DNA of 32,621 nt. Origin: a candidate division Zixibacteria bacterium RBG_16_53_22 (GTDB lineage Bacteria; Zixibacteria; MSB-5A5; UBA10806). The notes beneath the pieces are model-generated. The model was not told the DNA's origin and ran no database searches. It saw nothing but the letters and a program-made list of their open reading frames with translations. The stretch covers positions 1 through 32,621 of the forward strand of contig MEWP01000112.1 in assembly GCA_001775395.1 (NCBI GenBank), in the 5' to 3' direction. Shown here one piece after another: positions 16,423 through 24,006 of the stretch (position 1 is the first letter of the stretch; every line of letters starts with the position of its first letter). A program made the position numbers and the translations under genes.

Positions 16423-17478
16423 CTAAGGCCTTATAAAATCCGGGCTTCTGGGAAACTCCACACAGTCCTTTATCGATTGCGCCTGCGTCATAAACTGAAT
16501 CAGCCTCTCGAACCCGATCCCGCATCCCGCCGATTGCGTATCGTCATCGAGTATAGTATCGAAATACCAATCGAATTCGGTCTCCGGGTCCAGGCCGGTT
16601 TGTTTTATATGCTCATACATCAATGATTCTTTGAATTGCCGTCTTATAATATCCGGTTTCCCCACGCGCACCGCGCCGCCGACCGTCTCGCCGACATTCG
16701 GCAGTAGAAGATCGCAACACTCAGTCACCCGATCCGGGCTGACATGTTCCGGGGATGTCGATCCGCATCCGCTGGAACATCCACCATTGCGGTCCTTCCG
16801 CTCCATCGAGAAGAATTTCACTACGCCGCCCTGCTTTGGCCTTGGATCAGCCGGGTATTCCGTCAGGAATAACGGCGCTCCGCCGGTCAGACTGACCAGT
16901 ATCTGTTCATCGTGGCTGGTGAAATCCTCGCCGTATCGAATAGTAACTCCGTTATCGCGCAAGACCTCGATACCCTGATCGTAAGTCAGCCTCGAAAAGG
17001 GCTTCTCAGTGTACTCAGCCAGGTTGGCGCGATAACCGTTGCCGCTTTTACCGACAACCGCCGCAAAGCAAGCCTTGAACAAAGACTCGATCTGATCCAT
17101 CAAGCCTTCAAGCCCAAAATCGCGCCCCTCGAATTCTATCAGCGTGAATTCCCAGAGATGACGAGTTGTGATTTGCTTTTCATAGCGGAACGACTGCCCG
17201 ATTGTGTAGACTCTATTATGCGCAACCGTCATCGGTTCCAGATGAAGCTGGGCGGTCTGACGCAAAAACATCTGGCGCGGGTTGCCCAACTCATCGATCA
17301 TCTCGATATTGATGGCATTGGGAAACCATTCGCATGAACCGGTGGCTCCGGTCAAAGTCGGTGGAATAACCTCAAGATAACCATTTTCATCGAACCATTT
17401 TCTTATAGCCGACAGGGCTTTGGCTCTGATAATGGTCAGGTCGCCAAATTGTCCTCTCAGTACTTCGGTGTGTCTCAT
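16423..17478 (-). CDS. Asparaginyl-tRNA-synthetase-like catalytic core without anticodon-binding domain (AS-AR-type asparagine synthetase candidate)
   Basis: The 351-residue product is a class IIb aminoacyl-tRNA synthetase catalytic core. Motif 2 is seen in SFRYEKQITTRHLWEFTLIE, and motif 3 in GCGIGFERLIQFM near the C-terminus, which ends FPRSPDFIRP. The N-terminal OB-fold that reads the anticodon in AspRS and AsnRS is missing. Archaeal proteins of this shape (AS-AR) make asparagine from aspartate rather than charge tRNA, so a similar role is plausible but unproven. An unusual insertion at residues 225-257 holds Cys234, 238, 254 and 255 (GGCSSGCGS and ECCD) and might bind a metal. GAGAGGAACG precedes ATG 17478. 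The gene stands alone, converging on mobB, with an attenuator-like leader upstream. Confidence 0.82.
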   Translation of the reverse strand: MRHTEVLRGQFGDLTIIRAKALSAIRKWFDENGYLEVIPPTLTGATGSCEWFPNAINIEMIDELGNPRQMFLRQTAQLHLEPMTVAHNRVYTIGQSFRYEKQITTRHLWEFTLIEFEGRDFGLEGLMDQIESLFKACFAAVVGKSGNGYRANLAEYTEKPFSRLTYDQGIEVLRDNGVTIRYGEDFTSHDEQILVSLTGGAPLFLTEYPADPRPKQGGVVKFFSMERKDRNGGCSSGCGSTSPEHVSPDRVTECCDLLLPNVGETVGGAVRVGKPDIIRRQFKESLMYEHIKQTGLDPETEFDWYFDTILDDDTQSAGCGIGFERLIQFMTQAQSIKDCVEFPRSPDFIRP

Positions 17479-17523
17479 CGTTCCTCTCTTCTTATTTTAT
17501 AGGGTTAACGGTTTATTCCGGGC

Positions 17524-17552
17524 AAAAAAAATCCCCGACCCGATGTCGGGGA
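17524..17552 (-). terminator. Strong intrinsic terminator in the leader of the AsnRS-like gene
   Basis: Read on the minus strand, an eight-pair stem (TCCCCGAC/GTCGGGGA) with a five-base loop is followed by eight T. It ends about 45 bases before the ATG of the AsnRS-like gene. It therefore lies inside the apparent leader instead of after any gene on this strand. Confidence 0.8.
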
Positions 17553-17563
17553 ATACGAATCCA

Positions 17564-17583
17564 CCGGGTCGGGCGCGACCCGG
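17564..17583 (-). promoter_or_regulatory. Hairpin that competes with the leader terminator (candidate antiterminator element)
   Basis: A perfect eight-pair stem (CCGGGTCG/CGACCCGG) with a four-base loop sits just upstream of the terminator on the minus strand. Its second arm also contains CCCGACCC (plus positions 17566-17573), which is exactly complementary to GGGTCGGG in the terminator (plus positions 17534-17541). The two structures thus exclude one another, as in transcription attenuators. The signal that would switch them is unknown; no T-box sequence was recognised. Confidence 0.55.
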
Positions 17584-17622
17584 ATTTGAATGCGGCCACA
17601 CCTCAATCTTTCGGGTAAACAT

Positions 17623-17646
17623 AAAAAACCCGGCAACAATGCCGGG
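17623..17646 (-). terminator. Second intrinsic terminator in the same leader
   Basis: On the minus strand a GC-only six-pair stem (CCCGGC/GCCGGG) with a six-base loop is followed by six T. It precedes the other terminator by about 70 bases. A transcript from the promoter at 17770-17798 would be about 140 bases long if it stopped here, so a small RNA is possible. Confidence 0.7.
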
Positions 17647-17769
17647 CTTGAAATTCCACTAAAAGCAAACATCTGGTTAACGGTGTTTGCCCTGATTCGA
17701 GGGTTATTTTTTGCGGCCGCACTATTTTCATCGGTTGTTTTCTCGATACCTGCGTGGGAAATTTTCGCA

Positions 17770-17798
17770 ATTTTACTGGAATTCCAAATAATTGTCAA
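17770..17798 (-). promoter_or_regulatory. Sigma-70-type promoter driving the AsnRS-like gene leader
   Basis: On the minus strand TTGACA (17798-17793) and TAAAAT (17775-17770) are separated by 17 bases, five of six and full consensus matches respectively for -10 and -35. Transcription would start near 17763, giving a leader of about 285 bases that contains both terminators before the AsnRS-like start codon. No other gene lies downstream on this strand before it. Confidence 0.65.
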
Positions 17799-17925
17799 GT
17801 ATTATTTTTGAAATTCTGTTATGCGTGGCATCAGGTCGCCATACCGTAGAGGTCGAGGCCTCTCGAAACCTGATCTGACGCATTGCCCCTGTTTTCCCGT
17901 AAACTGGGATTAGCGTAACCCTCGG

Positions 17926-17957
17926 AAAATAAAAGGGCCGCCATTTAGAGCGGCTCC
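17926..17957 (-). terminator. Terminator of the Kelch/CARDB/dockerin gene
   Basis: On the minus strand, 22 bases past the stop, GCCGC and GCGGC pair around an eight-base loop, with weaker pairs outside. A T-rich tract (TTTTATTTT) follows. The stem is modest, but position and T tract fit an intrinsic terminator. Confidence 0.65.
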
Positions 17958-17978
17958 TTTGCCCGGAATGGACAATTT

Positions 17979-20900
17979 TCAGTCGGAGGCCTCGATCTTG
18001 CCTCTTTGTTTAATTACCGGGCGCTGAATCGGAGCTACCGGCTTTTCCTGCTTGATAGGCTCCGAAATGATTTTATCATGTGATGGCTCTCCCTCAATTT
18101 GCCTGGCTATGACTGGCCCCCTGCTTGCCGGCGGGCAGTCCTCGCAATATAGCAACGCCGGCTGGCCGCCCTTGAGATATGACACGAAGTAAGTAATATC
18201 AATCCCATTTGTGCTGCAGGTGCCGTTGACATCCATGGCGCCGTAGAATGGGAAAGTCATTGGCGGGCAGTCGCAGGAATCGGGCGGGGCGTTGCCGCCT
18301 TTAAGATAGGTGACCCCATATGTAACATCGATACCGTTGGCGGCACCGCTGGAGTTGATGTCGCCGGGAATGTAGGGACAGAGCGGCTGACAGAAGAATA
18401 AGCTCGAGTGGTGGTTATTGCCGGGATTATAATCATGGGGATATACATAGGATACCCTGGTAAATATGAAAGTGGAATCCGACATCCTCTGCCACCGAAT
18501 AGACGCCAATGTCGTATCGCTTCCGCCCAGAATGGTATCCAGGACGGCCGATGCGATGTATGTCGTATCCCACCAGCCGATCGCGGCATCGCCCAAATAG
18601 AAGAAATCAATAATCGCCGAGGAGTTGGCATTGCCGCTGTCGGCCACCACCGCTACGATGTTAACGCTGTCGCCGATTTCTCCGCAATCCGGATCGAGAT
18701 ACAGCTCCTTTACGTAGAGGTCCGCGGCCTCGCAGTAGATGACGGATTTGGTTGCACAATTATTGGCCTCATTCCATTCCACGATGGCATTAAGGGGATC
18801 GGCGCAGACCTCGATAATATTGGTACTGGGCTCGCAGGTATCGACGATCACGAACTCGGTCGGCTGAATCGACCGGTAATTACTGGGGCCATAGAACGGG
18901 ATCGAATCGATGGTCACGACTTCCCCGAGGGCGATGCCGTTCAACTGGAATGAAACAAGCACATTGTAAGCCGTCGAATCACCATTGTTGTAAACATCGA
19001 CGTTATCGATATAGAGGGTATCCCCCAGATCAGGGTTGAGCTGCGAAAGCAGTATCCACTCGCTCTGGATTACCAGGTCCGATTGGGGTTCAATTATATC
19101 AATGCCATACGTCACCCGGTTGTTGCCATAATCGCACTCTGGCACAATGGGGCCTGCATTAATTTCCAAAGTCACATAGTGAGTACCCGGTTCGGAAAAG
19201 GAATGCGAATAAATGTCATGGACCATGTTCAATCGATGATTCAAATAGGGCCCGGAAATATATCGGGATTCCATCAGAACTGGCGCAGGGCTCCCAGCCA
19301 GTGAGTCATATAGATTTATCTGTAAAGAGCCATTGAAGTTAAATAATCCAGCATTCCTGATGTTGATATTGATTCCGACCGTGTCGGTGGTGTATGCCCA
19401 ACAGGCATCAAAAAAGGTTGGAGGATTGTGTAGAGGGCATCTGCCGCCATAATGGGGATAAAAATCATAGGGCATCGGCACGATTGCCCCGTTGTTGCCC
19501 TCGTTGTACTCATCTATCGCATCGCCATAATCTATATAGACGTCCAATGGGCATTTGCTCCAATCTACCGTCCAGCTCTGGGGGTGTACTATGGTCATAG
19601 TTGTCTCCGAACCGATGCCGGGGATGAAGACATCGGGATTGCCTGAGTAGGGCTGGCCATCCAGCGCAAAACGGACGTTAAAGCCGCCGGCGCCGACGCA
19701 GGCGCTGTTGCCGACCTGGGCGCTGAATGTCACGGTTTGGCCCTCAATGGCTTCCGGATTATCGACCCGGATGAGATCGTAAGACGTGTAGAGCTCGGAT
19801 TTTTGCGGATAGACATAAACCCATTTGTCGAATTGGTTGTTATCTTCCCGGCATTCCACCACTGCATAATGAGGGTCGGCCGTCACGATTATCTGGTGCC
19901 AGCCGGTATCGGGAAAGGAATAATCGTAAGCTGTGAACCAGACCGAATCTCCTCCGGCCGAAAGGGAAAGATCCTCCATCATGGCAATGGTGTCGATGCC
20001 GCCCACGTAACTGTCGATAAACCTCAGATCGAAATCAAGTGCGGGAAGACCGCCGAGGTTACTCACCAGCGCCGAGATATTCACGGGGGGACATTCCTTA
20101 TAGGCCACCCTGTTCAGGCGGATATCCTCCGTATTTAGGTCCTCCGGGCAGCACCAGACCGTATAGTTCTTGATATTGATGTTATTCCCCTCCGCGATCT
20201 CCGCAACCTCGTTGGCGTAATCGGCCACGCCCCTTACGTCATAGTAACCCTGTGTGGTGTTGTAGACGATTAGCGGGACCGTAGAAAGCATGTAGAATTG
20301 ACCGGGATTCAACGGCGGCACGTTTACGCTTAACAGCGTGTCGGAATCGTGGAGGATCGCCGCCCTGCAGGAATCCGACATTTGCGCTCCCAAGTTCTGA
20401 ACCACCGGATTGTTGATATAGAGGTTGTTGCTGCCGCAGACATTTAGCGGCAATCCCCCCAGGTTATAATTGATGACCAAATCCGGCCCAGGCGGCGGGA
20501 CCACCTCGAAGGGCACGAAGGCTGTATCGGTTATCGTGAAATCAGTTATTGTAATATGGGCATGGTACTGGCCGACACCCAGCGGGGCCCTGAATGAATA
20601 ATTAAAAAAGCCGTTATCGTTGACATATACGGTATCGAGCGGAATGTCTCCCTCCAGGAGCTTGATGTAAACTGGCGTGCCGGATAGATGCCTGAGGCTG
20701 TCTCCGTTCTGCTCATACCACGCGGAGCCGCCGCCGCTCACCCAGGACATGGGATAATAGTCTCCCAGCGTGAAATCATTGATGTGGATATTGCCAGCAA
20801 GGAGATAATCACCTATCAGCAGGGCCCGTATTGCCGTATTGTTATGCTCGTTCCATTCGCCTATGGCGTTCTGGGGATCGACGACGAACTCGATATCCAG

Positions 20901-22637
20901 GAAATCGGCCTGGTTGAACACGGTATCGACCGAAATATCGACAAATCCGGGGTTACCGTAGATATCGCGAGACGGCAGTTGCACGAAAAAGCTATCGGCC
21001 AGCACGCCATCAATATGGAAATCGATCCTCACCGGATTGAATGCGTTGGGCGAATTATTGCGTATGCGAGCGTAAATCACGACTTCTTCCCCAACCGCGG
21101 GTAAATCAGGATAACCTGAGAAGTTAATATCATTGGCATACATGAATAAGTCGGTCGAGCCGGCATCGATAATGGTCGGTCCGTCGAGCCAGCCGGAAGC
21201 CGGGTATACGGCATATCCGTTCTCGGAATTGTAGGCTTCGAATTTTATCTTCGGATTACCCCCTGCGGGAATGGGCATGAAGACTGAATAATCCACACCA
21301 TCGATAAATTGCTCATCGGCGATCGACTGTGACATGGGGAAGTAACCATCATTCTGATGGTCAATGCTGCCATTGCCGTCCCAGTCGAGGACCATCCTGG
21401 GATACCCGCCCAGAGGCCAGAGGCTGGACGAATCCTGGTACTCGATTCGAAACTCGAAATTGGTATTGGCATCTCCCGAAGGGGGATAAAAGCTGGTGTT
21501 GTTGTTAAAAAAAGGAGCGGAACAAAGGCTCAGGTGCGGTGGAGCATAAGTATGTACCGATGTTAGCTCCCAGGTGTCATCAAAATCTGTATTTAGATTA
21601 ATCTCGCCACCAAACATAACAATTCGATCTCTTACGGGGTCGTAAATCAAGGCAGGTCGGCTTCTGTCGACAGGCTGGACCCCCGCAACGGTCACGCTCA
21701 CCCAGCTGCCTATAGATAAATCAAAATCCAATACATAACCGTACTCAGCTGCACCCCAGCCGGCTACCGTGATCATGGAATTTTCCGTTGGGTCGTATAC
21801 GGATGAATGCTGCCCACGATTGGCACCGAGGTCCCCCAATAAACTCCAAGTCCAAGTAATTAGATCAAGCGAGAAGATATCGCTCGCCCAGCCACCAAAG
21901 ACTAACATTTCGTTGCCGGATTCATTTAATACAGCTGTGGCAGTATTCCGTGGTGAAGGAGGAGTGCCTGATGAAGAAACGAGAGTCCATTGCAGGGAGT
22001 CAAGATCCAGTTTCCATACATCATTCGTCAGTAAACCCCCTCCCAAATTACCACCAAATATCACCAAGTCATCGTTCTGGCTGTCATATATTCCGCAATG
22101 TGCAAATCGTCGGGCAGGTTTGAGGGTGCTGGTTTCAAGCAATGTCCACTGGTTTGTAGATAGGTTGAGCTCCCAAACATCGTTATGTACCGATCCCCAC
22201 CAATTGCTACCGCCAAACACCAACATGCGGTGACGTTGTGAGTCATAAATAGCTGTATGTCCGCCCCTATTAGAAGGAGGTCCTTCGGTCGGAAAAAGCT
22301 GAGTCCATATGTGAGAGCTTAAGTCAAACGACCATGTGTCGTTCCTAGAATTGTATCCCTCATGAGACCAGCCACCAAAAAGAATCATGCGATCTTCTAT
22401 AGGATCATAAATCGCCGAGGCCCACCCGCGAGGTTGTGGTAAGGGTTCAGGCACGGCAATTTGATGCCACGATACTTCAATTCCAGTAATCAAATCAGCA
22501 GGAGTATCAATGTTTCTGTTTAGGTTGTTTATTGTAGGATTGCTGCTGCTGAATGCCGATTGCTGCCCATAAATATCTATACTGACCAGAACCGTAAATA
22601 AGATGAATGATAGGCAGGTCAATCTGATACACTTCAT
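17979..22637 (-). CDS. Secreted giant protein: Kelch propeller, multiple CARDB modules and C-terminal dockerin-type repeats
   Basis: The 1552-residue protein begins with a signal peptide (MKCIRLTCLSFILFTVLVSI). Residues 40-375 hold Kelch-type repeats, each with a GG pair followed by a W-containing strand, such as RMILFGGWSH and HRMLVFGGSNWWG, which should close a beta-propeller. Residues from about 490 to 1400 are a string of CARDB modules (cell-adhesion-related, Ig-like), marked by repeated DL-I and VEWNEANN/GEWNEHNNTA segments. Two dockerin-type calcium loops follow from about residue 1425 (GDINSSGAANGIDVTYG and DVNGTCSTNGIDITYF), then a basic, proline-rich 50-residue tail. ATG 22637 is chosen for its GGAGG site; an upstream ATG at 22658 lacks one. 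A cell-surface or matrix role is likely; the ligand is unknown. Confidence 0.88.
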   Translation of the reverse strand: MKCIRLTCLSFILFTVLVSIDIYGQQSAFSSSNPTINNLNRNIDTPADLITGIEVSWHQIAVPEPLPQPRGWASAIYDPIEDRMILFGGWSHEGYNSRNDTWSFDLSSHIWTQLFPTEGPPSNRGGHTAIYDSQRHRMLVFGGSNWWGSVHNDVWELNLSTNQWTLLETSTLKPARRFAHCGIYDSQNDDLVIFGGNLGGGLLTNDVWKLDLDSLQWTLVSSSGTPPSPRNTATAVLNESGNEMLVFGGWASDIFSLDLITWTWSLLGDLGANRGQHSSVYDPTENSMITVAGWGAAEYGYVLDFDLSIGSWVSVTVAGVQPVDRSRPALIYDPVRDRIVMFGGEINLNTDFDDTWELTSVHTYAPPHLSLCSAPFFNNNTSFYPPSGDANTNFEFRIEYQDSSSLWPLGGYPRMVLDWDGNGSIDHQNDGYFPMSQSIADEQFIDGVDYSVFMPIPAGGNPKIKFEAYNSENGYAVYPASGWLDGPTIIDAGSTDLFMYANDINFSGYPDLPAVGEEVVIYARIRNNSPNAFNPVRIDFHIDGVLADSFFVQLPSRDIYGNPGFVDISVDTVFNQADFLDIEFVVDPQNAIGEWNEHNNTAIRALLIGDYLLAGNIHINDFTLGDYYPMSWVSGGGSAWYEQNGDSLRHLSGTPVYIKLLEGDIPLDTVYVNDNGFFNYSFRAPLGVGQYHAHITITDFTITDTAFVPFEVVPPPGPDLVINYNLGGLPLNVCGSNNLYINNPVVQNLGAQMSDSCRAAILHDSDTLLSVNVPPLNPGQFYMLSTVPLIVYNTTQGYYDVRGVADYANEVAEIAEGNNINIKNYTVWCCPEDLNTEDIRLNRVAYKECPPVNISALVSNLGGLPALDFDLRFIDSYVGGIDTIAMMEDLSLSAGGDSVWFTAYDYSFPDTGWHQIIVTADPHYAVVECREDNNQFDKWVYVYPQKSELYTSYDLIRVDNPEAIEGQTVTFSAQVGNSACVGAGGFNVRFALDGQPYSGNPDVFIPGIGSETTMTIVHPQSWTVDWSKCPLDVYIDYGDAIDEYNEGNNGAIVPMPYDFYPHYGGRCPLHNPPTFFDACWAYTTDTVGININIRNAGLFNFNGSLQINLYDSLAGSPAPVLMESRYISGPYLNHRLNMVHDIYSHSFSEPGTHYVTLEINAGPIVPECDYGNNRVTYGIDIIEPQSDLVIQSEWILLSQLNPDLGDTLYIDNVDVYNNGDSTAYNVLVSFQLNGIALGEVVTIDSIPFYGPSNYRSIQPTEFVIVDTCEPSTNIIEVCADPLNAIVEWNEANNCATKSVIYCEAADLYVKELYLDPDCGEIGDSVNIVAVVADSGNANSSAIIDFFYLGDAAIGWWDTTYIASAVLDTILGGSDTTLASIRWQRMSDSTFIFTRVSYVYPHDYNPGNNHHSSLFFCQPLCPYIPGDINSSGAANGIDVTYGVTYLKGGNAPPDSCDCPPMTFPFYGAMDVNGTCSTNGIDITYFVSYLKGGQPALLYCEDCPPASRGPVIARQIEGEPSHDKIISEPIKQEKPVAPIQRPVIKQRGKIEASD

Positions 22638-22884
22638 AGTTCCTCCACGGTGGGGCAATTAAACAACACCATCTCACGTTTCTTTGCGGATGACAGTGGT
22701 TATGCATATAGTGAAAGCTCGAGTCTCGCTGAAACAAGCGCATGCGGCCGCAAAATTAGCTTCAAGTAGAAATCCAAACACCACTTAGGACCTCAGGCAA
22801 AAGGGAAAAGCAAAGAAGACTATTCAGTTTTCGTTAGGCGGTATCCCAATCGTTCCAAAGGTGTCAAAACAAAGATGCAGAATA

Positions 22885-22912
22885 AATATAGCAAAGGATT
22901 GTGATTTGACAA
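22885..22912 (-). promoter_or_regulatory. Possible promoter of the CARDB gene
   Basis: TTGTCA and TATATT on the minus strand are spaced by 16 bases, each close to sigma-70 consensus. Transcription would begin near 22878. FCB bacteria such as Bacteroidetes often use a different promoter consensus, so this rests on sequence resemblance alone. Confidence 0.4.
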
Positions 22913-22930
22913 GCGAATAAATTAAACTTC

Positions 22931-22953
22931 GCCACTAACTCGGGGTTAGTGGC
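22931..22953 (-). terminator. Hairpin likely ending the lipoprotein transcript
   Basis: GCCACTAAC and GTTAGTGGC form a perfect nine-pair stem with loop TCGGG. On the minus strand it is followed by GAAGTTTAATTTATT, T-rich but not a clean run. It lies about 140 bases past the stop of the repeat lipoprotein gene. Confidence 0.5.
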
Positions 22954-23089
22954 AATAGCGCAGAGCCGCCCTTTCGCGCGGCCGCATCAAACCCTATGTC
23001 TGTCTAAATTCCTGTGAACCGAAACACTTAAACACTACTCAACAGACAGGTATTTGAGCATCTGGCCATAGGCACCGTCGCCGAAGAAA

Positions 23090-23719
23090 CTATTTCGGTG
23101 TCGCTGGAGGTGAATCGAGCGGCGCACCAACTGGAATATCACACCTGTGGTTCGGCTGTCCGTGCGGTGGATTCATGCCCGGAGCCGTTGGTGTCGTGGT
23201 AGTCTGGACCGGGGCATTCAGCTGTGAGCTAACAGGTGGTGTCTTCCCTGTCCCTGGAGGCGAATCGAGCGGCGCACCCACGGCAATGTCGCAGCGATGA
23301 TTCGGTTGCCCATGTGGCGGGTTCATACCGGGGGCTGTCGGCGCGGCAGCGGTCGGAGTCGACGTTATGGCAGTCGGAAGCGGCATATTTTGCCCGGAGG
23401 CAACAGGTGGTGTCTTCCCTGTCCCCGGGGGCGAATCAAGAGGGACTCCGACGGCAATGTCGCAGCGATGGTTCGGCTGCCCGTGCGGGGGATTCAAGCC
23501 TGCCGCGGCAGTGGGCTCGGGGGCCGCAAATGGCGCGGCCACTGGAGGATTCTCCTCAGAGACGGGCGCAGCTTCTGATGATTGAGATTGGGCGGGGGCA
23601 GACTGCGTCGTGCCTGAATTAGTGCCTGGACCCTCGCGCGTAGAAATTTCCGATGATTTCTTGCAGGCCATCGTAAAAACCATAAAGAGAATCACAATCG
23701 TGATGCTTAATCGCTTCAT
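23090..23719 (-). CDS. Lipoprotein with three NPPHGQPNHRCDI repeats
   Basis: This 209-residue protein starts with a lipoprotein signal (MKRLSITIVILFMVFTMAC) whose cysteine would be lipidated. A Ser/Ala/Pro-rich linker follows, then three near-identical modules of about 30 residues. Each module reads NPPHGQPNHRCDI followed by VGAPLDSPP, and between them lie GTGKTPPV and T/P-rich spacers. Each repeat conserves two His, one Cys and one Asp, which suggests metal, heme or disulfide chemistry. Similar HGQP-HRCDIPVGAPL modules occur, as I recall, in other FCB proteins without assigned function. AGGAG precedes ATG 23719. A longer in-frame start at 23833 also has a good GGGAGG site but would bury the signal peptide behind 38 residues. 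Function unknown. Confidence 0.82.
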   Translation of the reverse strand: MKRLSITIVILFMVFTMACKKSSEISTREGPGTNSGTTQSAPAQSQSSEAAPVSEENPPVAAPFAAPEPTAAAGLNPPHGQPNHRCDIAVGVPLDSPPGTGKTPPVASGQNMPLPTAITSTPTAAAPTAPGMNPPHGQPNHRCDIAVGAPLDSPPGTGKTPPVSSQLNAPVQTTTTPTAPGMNPPHGQPNHRCDIPVGAPLDSPPATPK

Positions 23720-23870
23720 AACGCATCTCCTGTTTTTAATGAGTATGCTAATTTTACAATCCTCTCCACACAGGCTGGCGTATTCCAAAACCGCTTGCTT
23801 CTTCCTGAGGGCTAAAGTCTCTTTAAGCGTCATGTTAACCTCCCTGAGCCTCCCTTAATATACAAATCAA

Positions 23871-23899
23871 ATTGTCCCAGAGGGTCTGATATATCTACA
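23871..23899. repeat. 29-base direct repeat, copy 2
   Basis: This is identical to 16393-16421 and in the same orientation. It lies between the divergent lipoprotein and LVIVD genes, 18 bases upstream of the -35 box of the latter. Read on the minus strand, both copies can encode VDISDPLGQ in one frame, but neither has a start codon, so identity at DNA level is the better description. Confidence 0.85.
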
Positions 23900-23916
23900 G
23901 CTGGTCAAAATATATC

Positions 23917-23944
23917 TTGACACGTGATGATAATGAAATACATT
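23917..23944 (+). promoter_or_regulatory. Probable promoter of the LVIVD-repeat gene
   Basis: TTGACA (23917-23922) and TACATT (23939-23944) are separated by 16 bases. Transcription would begin near 23951, giving a leader of about 55 bases before ATG 24007. The 29-base repeat ends just upstream. Promoter consensus in this phylum is not known to me. Confidence 0.5.
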
Positions 23945-24006
23945 ATCAAAACCACCGTCCTTTTCAATTCGCTAGACTGTCACAAGCTAACCGTAGGAGC
24001 CTGTTT

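Larger units (their letters stand above)
17479..17978. other. 500-base intergenic region with leader RNA elements
   Basis: This gap separates the AsnRS-like gene from the large CARDB gene; both are on the minus strand. It contains the promoter, two terminators and the competing hairpin described separately, a further hairpin with arms GCAAACA/TGTTTGC near 17665-17690, and the terminator of the CARDB gene at its right end. Open frames on both strands here lack start signals and overlap the hairpins, so I call no protein gene. Confidence 0.6.
22638..23089. other. 452-base intergenic region upstream of the CARDB gene
   Basis: No protein gene is supported here. It holds a promoter-like pair on the minus strand, TTGTCA (22912-22907) and TATATT (22890-22885) with 16 bases between, which could serve the CARDB gene over a leader of about 240 bases. 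Next to it is a hairpin (22931-22953), a likely end for the lipoprotein gene. GCGGCCGC occurs twice, at 22744 and 22978. An inverted pair CTGTCT/AGACAG brackets bases 22999-23048. Confidence 0.5.

Noticed and set aside
16259-16525. Open frame of 88 codons on the minus strand overlapping the end of the AsnRS-like gene
   Set aside because: Its first third is the AsnRS-like gene in another frame and the rest is the palindromic repeat region; no ribosome-binding site or recognisable domain.
17505-17811. Open frames on both strands between the AsnRS-like and CARDB genes
   Set aside because: They cover the leader hairpins and promoter, have no start signals and show no protein-like pattern.
17713-22985. 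Three intergenic GCGGCCGC palindromes (17713, 22744, 22978)
   Set aside because: The eight-base sequence also occurs inside narI and there is no consistent distance to promoters, so no operator can be claimed.
23090-23719. Lipoprotein repeats as a CRISPR or DNA-level repeat array
   Set aside because: The repeats are in frame, about 150 to 200 bases apart and conserved as protein with codon differences.
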